64,000 nt of DNA from Bradyrhizobium murdochi. Its GTDB lineage: Bacteria; Pseudomonadota; Alphaproteobacteria; Rhizobiales; Xanthobacteraceae. The DNA is taken from NCBI RefSeq assembly GCF_000472965.1, contig NZ_AXAU01000009.1, positions 186,001 to 250,000 on the forward strand, written 5' to 3'. The position numbers were made by a program, and so were the translations under genes. This document shows positions 60,031-64,000 of the stretch, piece by piece. The notes beneath the pieces are model-generated. The model was not told the origin of the DNA. It saw only the letters and a program-made list of their open reading frames with translations, and made no database searches. How positions within the stretch are numbered: position 1 is the first letter of the stretch; each line of letters starts with the position of its first letter.

Positions 60031-61122
60031 ATGGGCGGGGCAACGGAAACGTTTTACAGCGTCATCAGACGTCAGGGTATCACACGTCGCAGTTTCCACA
60101 AATTCTGCAGTTTGACGGCAACGAGCCTCGGGCTCGGTCCGCTTGCGGCAAGCCAGATTGCCAACGCGCTGGAGACAAAACCGCGTGTGCCCGTGATCTG
60201 GATGCACGGGCTCGAATGCACATGCTGCTCGGAAAGCTTTATCCGTTCGGCCCATCCGCTGGCCAAAGACGTGGTGCTGTCGATGATCTCGTTGGATTAT
60301 GACGATCCAATCATGGCGGCGGCAGGACACCAGGCCGAAGCCATCCTTGAGGAGACCCGCGCCAAGTACAAAGGCCAGTATGTGCTTGCGGTCGAAGGTA
60401 ATCCTCCCCTTAACGAAGGCGGCATGTTCTGCATTGATGGCGGCAAGCCGTTCGTCGAAAAGCTTAAGGCGATGGCGGCAGATTCCATCGTGATCATCGC
60501 TTGGGGGACTTGTGCTTCCTGGGGTTGCGTGCAGTCAGCTAAGCCCAACCCGACTCAGGCGACCCCGATTGATAAAGTGATCACGAACAAACCGATCATC
60601 AAGGTGCCCGGCTGCCCGCCCATCGCAGAGGTAATGACCGCCTTGGTGACCTTCATCACCACGTTCGGGAAGCTTCCCGAGCTCGACCGCCAAGGGCGTC
60701 CAAAGATGTTCTATTCTCAGCGGATCCACGACAAGTGCTATCGGCGCCCCCATTTCGACGCCGGCCAGTTTGTCGAGAGGTGGGACGACGAGTCCGCGCG
60801 CAAGGGCTATTGCCTCTACAAGATGGGATGCAAGGGGCCCACCACCTACAACGCCTGCTCGGCCGTTCGGTGGAACGGCGGCGTTTCCTTTCCGATCCAA
60901 TCCGGCCACGGCTGCTTCGGCTGCTCGGAAGACGGCTTCTGGGACAAGGGCTCATTTTACGATCGACTGACGACCATCAAGCAATTCGGCATCGAGGCCA
61001 ACGCCGATCAGATTGGCATGGCCGCTGCCGGCGCGGTCGGCCTAGCCGTTGCCACGCACGCGGCGGTCACGGCCGCGAAGCGGCTGACCCGTAAACCTGG
61101 CCGCGTAGCTCAGGAAAAATAA
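60031..61122 (+). CDS. hupS: Uptake [NiFe]-hydrogenase small subunit
   Basis: 363 residues from the ATG at 60031 (GGAAGGG upstream; a GTG four codons earlier is weaker). The Tat signal RRSFHKF lies near 24, then a hydrophobic stretch. The proximal cluster motif GLECTCCSESF follows at about 65. Further cluster cysteines sit in WGTCASWGC, PGCPP, HDKCYRR, YKMGCKGP and SGHGCFGCSEDGFW. It carries electrons from the NiFe site to HupC. The C-terminus has a short hydrophobic anchor. First gene of the hup operon. Confidence 0.97.
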   Translation: MGGATETFYSVIRRQGITRRSFHKFCSLTATSLGLGPLAASQIANALETKPRVPVIWMHGLECTCCSESFIRSAHPLAKDVVLSMISLDYDDPIMAAAGHQAEAILEETRAKYKGQYVLAVEGNPPLNEGGMFCIDGGKPFVEKLKAMAADSIVIIAWGTCASWGCVQSAKPNPTQATPIDKVITNKPIIKVPGCPPIAEVMTALVTFITTFGKLPELDRQGRPKMFYSQRIHDKCYRRPHFDAGQFVERWDDESARKGYCLYKMGCKGPTTYNACSAVRWNGGVSFPIQSGHGCFGCSEDGFWDKGSFYDRLTTIKQFGIEANADQIGMAAAGAVGLAVATHAAVTAAKRLTRKPGRVAQEK

Positions 61123-61143
61123 CTAATTCAGGGAAGGACAACA

Positions 61144-62934
61144 ATGGGCGCCCAGACACCCAATGGGTTCAAGCTCGATAATTCCGGCAAACGCATTGTC
61201 GTCGATCCGCTGACCCGGGTCGAAGGCCATCTCCGCGTCGAGGTCAATCTTGATTCCGATAATGTAATCTGCAACGCGGTCTCATCCGGAACCATGTGGC
61301 GCGGCATCGAGACGATCCTGCGTGGACGCGATCCTCGCGATGCCTGGGCGTTCACCGAGCGGATTTGCGGCGTCTGCACGGGCACGCATGCGCTCACCTC
61401 GGTGCGCGCGGTAGAGAACGCGCTAGGTATCATCATTCCTGAGAATGCTAATTCGATCCGCAATATCATGCAGCTCTGCTTGCAGGTGCACGATCATCTT
61501 GTGCACTTCTATCACCTGCACTCGCTGGATTGGGTCGACGTGATTTCCGCCCTCAAGGCCGATCCCAAAGGGACCTCTGCGTTGGCGCAATCGATCTCCT
61601 CCTGGCCGCTATCATCGCCAGGCTATTTCAAGCATCTGCAGATCAGGCTGACAAAGTTCGTTGAATCAGGACAGCTCGGCCCGTTTAAGAATGCCTATTG
61701 GGGGCATCCGGCCTACAAGCTTCCGCCGGAAGCGAACCTGATGGCCTTAGCGCACTATCTGGAAGCGCTGGACTTCCAGAAGGACATCGTCAAGATCCAC
61801 GCCATCTATGGCGGCAAGAACCCGCATCCGAATTGGTTGGTCGGTGGCGTGGCCTGCGCCCTCAATGTCGATGGTACCGGTGCAGTGGGTGCCATCAATA
61901 TGGAGCGGCTAAACCTGGTATCCTCGATCATTGGCCGTGCGATCGAATTCGTCGAGCAGGTTTATCTGCCCGACGTTGCCGTGATTGGCTCCTTCTACAA
62001 GGACTGGCTCTATGGCTGCGGTCTCTCGGGTAAGAGCGTAATGTCCTATGGCGACATTCCCGAGAACGCCAATGATTATTCCGCGAAAAACCTCAAGCAG
62101 CCGCGCGGCGTGATCCTCAATGGCAATTTCAGCGAAGTTCTGCCGATCGATCACGGCGATCCCGAGCAGATCCAGGAGTTCGTCGCTCATTCCTGGTACA
62201 AGTATCCCGATGAAACCAGGGGGCTGCATCCCTGGGATGGTATAACCGAGCCGAATTTCCGGCTCGGGCCCAACGTTAAGGGCACCAGGACCGACATCAA
62301 GGAGCTCGACGAGGGCGGCAAATATTCCTGGATCAAGGCGCCTCGCTGGCGCGGCAACGCCGTCGAGGTGGGACCGCTGGCGCGATACCTCATAGGTCAC
62401 GCACAAGGCAAAGTGGAGTTCAAGGAGCCGACCGAGAAGCTGATGAAGAGACTCGATCTTCCTTTCGCTGCACTCTTCTCGACGCTCGGCCGCACTGCGG
62501 CGCGTGCGCTCGAATGCCAATGGGCCGCGCACCAGATGCGCTATTTCCAGGACAAGCTTATGGCGCATATCAAAGCGGGTGACACCGCTACCGCCAACGT
62601 CGATAAATGGAAGCCGGAGAGCTGGCCGAAGGAAGCCAAGGGCTACGGTTTCACCGAGGCGCCGCGTGGTGCGCTCGGGCACTGGATCAAGATCAAGGAG
62701 ACCAAGATCGACAACTATCAATGCGTCGTGCCGACGACATGGAACGGCTCGCCACGTGATCCAAAGGGCAATATCGGTGCATTTGAGGCCGCCCTTGTGG
62801 ATACGCCGATCGCTGATCCGGGGAAGCCGCTGGAAATCCTGCGCACGATCCATTCTTTTGATCCATGCCTGGCCTGCTCGACCCATGTGATGGGGCCGGA
62901 TGGCCAGGAAATGGCAACGGTCAAGGTCCGCTAG
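61144..62934 (+). CDS. hupL: Uptake [NiFe]-hydrogenase large subunit
   Basis: 596 residues. The N-terminal nickel ligands are in RICGVCTGTHALTS near 75 and the C-terminal ligands in DPCLACSTHVMGPDG near 578. HupD cleaves after the histidine of that motif, removing the last residues. It oxidises H2 evolved by nitrogenase. It starts 21 bp after hupS behind GGGAAGG. Intact. Confidence 0.97.
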   Translation: MGAQTPNGFKLDNSGKRIVVDPLTRVEGHLRVEVNLDSDNVICNAVSSGTMWRGIETILRGRDPRDAWAFTERICGVCTGTHALTSVRAVENALGIIIPENANSIRNIMQLCLQVHDHLVHFYHLHSLDWVDVISALKADPKGTSALAQSISSWPLSSPGYFKHLQIRLTKFVESGQLGPFKNAYWGHPAYKLPPEANLMALAHYLEALDFQKDIVKIHAIYGGKNPHPNWLVGGVACALNVDGTGAVGAINMERLNLVSSIIGRAIEFVEQVYLPDVAVIGSFYKDWLYGCGLSGKSVMSYGDIPENANDYSAKNLKQPRGVILNGNFSEVLPIDHGDPEQIQEFVAHSWYKYPDETRGLHPWDGITEPNFRLGPNVKGTRTDIKELDEGGKYSWIKAPRWRGNAVEVGPLARYLIGHAQGKVEFKEPTEKLMKRLDLPFAALFSTLGRTAARALECQWAAHQMRYFQDKLMAHIKAGDTATANVDKWKPESWPKEAKGYGFTEAPRGALGHWIKIKETKIDNYQCVVPTTWNGSPRDPKGNIGAFEAALVDTPIADPGKPLEILRTIHSFDPCLACSTHVMGPDGQEMATVKVR

Positions 62935-62944
62935 GGGAGGCGGC

Positions 62945-63673
62945 ATGTTGGACAAATCTCTGCAAGCGCTAACCGCCGCTGTCACGCTCGACCCCGTGCG
63001 CTCCAGCAGCAGCGAGCGTGGCGTCGTCTACGTCTACGAGGCGCCCGTGCGGCTGTGGCATTGGATCAACGCGGCGGCAATCCTGGTGTTGAGCCTCAGC
63101 GGCTATTTCATCGGCAGTGCGATACCAACCATGCCCGGAGAGACAAGCGACAATTTCCTGTTCGGCTATATCCGTTTTGCGCATTACCTCACAGCCTATG
63201 TGCTCACGCTCGGCTTCCTCTTGCGCATTTACTGGGCGATCGTGGGAAACCCCTATGCTAAGCAGATTTTCTACGTGCCGCTCTGGCGCAAGAGCTATTG
63301 GCGCGAGGTGTGGCACGAGATTCGCTGGTACGCTTTCGTTGCGGCCGAGCCGAAAGAATACGTCGCGCACAATCCGTTGGCCCAGCTTGCAATGTTCTTC
63401 ATGTTTACGCTGACGATCGCATTCATGATCGTCACCGGCTTTGCACTGTACGCGCAGGGCACCGGCAACGACAGCTGGCAGTACAGGCTGTTCGGCTGGG
63501 TGTTTTCGATTTGGCCGAACAGCCAGGACGTCCACACCTGGCATCATCTCGGCCTGTGGATGATCATGACATTTGCGCTCATCCACATCTATACAGCAGT
63601 TCGCGAAGAGATCGTGTCGCGCCAGAGCATCGTCTCCTCGATCATTTTCGGCGAGCGCGAATTCCGCGATTGA
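62945..63673 (+). CDS. hupC: Hydrogenase b-type cytochrome subunit
   Basis: 242 residues from the ATG at 62945 (GGGGAGGCGGC upstream). Four membrane helices are visible, starting with WHWINAAAILVLSLSGYFIG. Haem-ligand histidines are expected in RLWHWIN, RFAHYLTAYVL and DVHTWHHLGLW. It anchors HupSL in the membrane and passes electrons to quinone. It is followed 6 bp later by hupD. Confidence 0.95.
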   Translation: MLDKSLQALTAAVTLDPVRSSSSERGVVYVYEAPVRLWHWINAAAILVLSLSGYFIGSAIPTMPGETSDNFLFGYIRFAHYLTAYVLTLGFLLRIYWAIVGNPYAKQIFYVPLWRKSYWREVWHEIRWYAFVAAEPKEYVAHNPLAQLAMFFMFTLTIAFMIVTGFALYAQGTGNDSWQYRLFGWVFSIWPNSQDVHTWHHLGLWMIMTFALIHIYTAVREEIVSRQSIVSSIIFGEREFRD

Positions 63674-63679
63674 TTGACG

Positions 63680-64000
63680 ATGCAGATGCCAACTCCGGAG
63701 AACACCAAACGAATCCTGGTGCTCGGCATCGGCAATATCCTGTGGGCCGATGAGGGGTTCGGCGTTCGGGTGGTGGAGCAGTTCCACCGCCGCTACGCCG
63801 TCCCTGGCAATGTCACCATGCTCGATGGCGGCACGCAGGGGCTCTACCTCGTCAACTTTCTCCAGGAGGTCGATTGCCTGATCGCGTTCGATGCCATCGA
63901 TTATGGACTCGCGCCCGGGCACTTGAAGCTCGTGCGAGATGAGGAGGTGCCGAAATTCACCGGCGCCAAGAAGGTGAGCCTGCATCAGACCGGTTTCCAG
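63680..64000 (+). CDS. hupD: Hydrogenase maturation protease, cut by window end
   Basis: 107 residues are visible from the ATG at 63680, open to the window end. RILVLGIGNILWADEGFGVR holds the nickel-binding Glu, and AFDAIDYG near 72 holds the conserved Asp of the HupD/HycI endopeptidase family. It removes the C-terminal peptide of HupL after nickel insertion. The remainder, probably with the last metal-binding His, lies outside the window. Confidence 0.94.
   Translation, partial: MQMPTPENTKRILVLGIGNILWADEGFGVRVVEQFHRRYAVPGNVTMLDGGTQGLYLVNFLQEVDCLIAFDAIDYGLAPGHLKLVRDEEVPKFTGAKKVSLHQTGFQ

Noticed and set aside
62969..63985. 338-codon minus-strand open frame opposite hupC/hupD
   Set aside because: Antisense shadow of high-GC coding sequence; hupC and hupD motifs are clear on the plus strand.
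1..64000. CRISPR arrays, intact insertion sequences, tRNA or rRNA genes
   Set aside because: No regularly spaced repeats, transposase genes with inverted ends, or RNA gene folds were recognised on either strand.

Overview
The window looks like part of the symbiosis or accessory region of a Bradyrhizobium-type alphaproteobacterium. The evidence is a fixLJ / receiver / fixK2 cascade next to fixNOQP-fixGHIS, an anaerobic hemN with FixK-type boxes, a hupSLCD uptake-hydrogenase operon behind a sigma-54 promoter, a panD-bioFDA operon, and high GC with gene-poor, remnant-rich spacers. The assignment rests on remembered family features and gene order; no database search was run.

Layout. 1-3.3 kb: end of panD, then bioF-bioD-bioA joined by ATGA overlaps. 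3.3-7 kb: gene-poor, with a few very small genes, one stem-loop repeat and a decayed methylisocitrate-lyase-like gene. 7-9.6 kb: a cobalamin riboswitch and terminator ahead of metE, which carries a single-base frameshift. 9.6-10.4 kb: a Rieske-protein relic and a cold-shock gene. 10.8-14.3 kb (minus strand): fixL-fixJ-receiver-fixK2. 14.4-25.6 kb: CBS-domain protein, an FnrN-type regulator, a tiny membrane protein, fixNOQP (cbb3 oxidase), fixGHIS (its assembly) and a Cys-rich protein. 25.7-27 kb: hemN on the minus strand. Nine FixK-type boxes (TTGA-N6-TCAA or one mismatch) punctuate this block, so most of it is probably one microaerobic regulon.

27.4-30.7 kb holds phaB-like and ABC-ATPase relics, an unknown gene and copy 1 of a roughly 470-bp dispersed repeat. 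30.7-53.7 kb is a nearly complete aerobic cobalamin cluster (bluB, cobS/V, cobU/P, cobD, cobC, cobQ, cobO, a DUF1636-like gene, cobW, cobN, cobG, H, I, J, K, L, E, M, B, A, cbiM, cobF, cobT/U and a phosphatase). Two more cobalamin riboswitches lie inside it. cobA also carries a single-base frameshift, and cobK lies antisense inside the operon. Copy 2 of the 470-bp repeat is at 55.1 kb in the same orientation, so the two copies bracket the cobalamin cluster.

56.3-59.6 kb holds a compact, less GC-rich cassette of three genes: a HemN/HemW-like radical SAM enzyme, a protein resembling PrnB of the indoleamine-dioxygenase superfamily, and a GNAT acetyltransferase. This is the best candidate for an undescribed system. 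The window ends in hupS-hupL-hupC-hupD (hupD cut off).

Working together: FixLJ senses low oxygen and drives FixK2, which would switch on the high-affinity oxidase, its assembly factors and oxygen-independent haem synthesis. The hydrogenase recycles H2 from nitrogenase, and cobalamin and biotin synthesis supply cofactors in the nodule.
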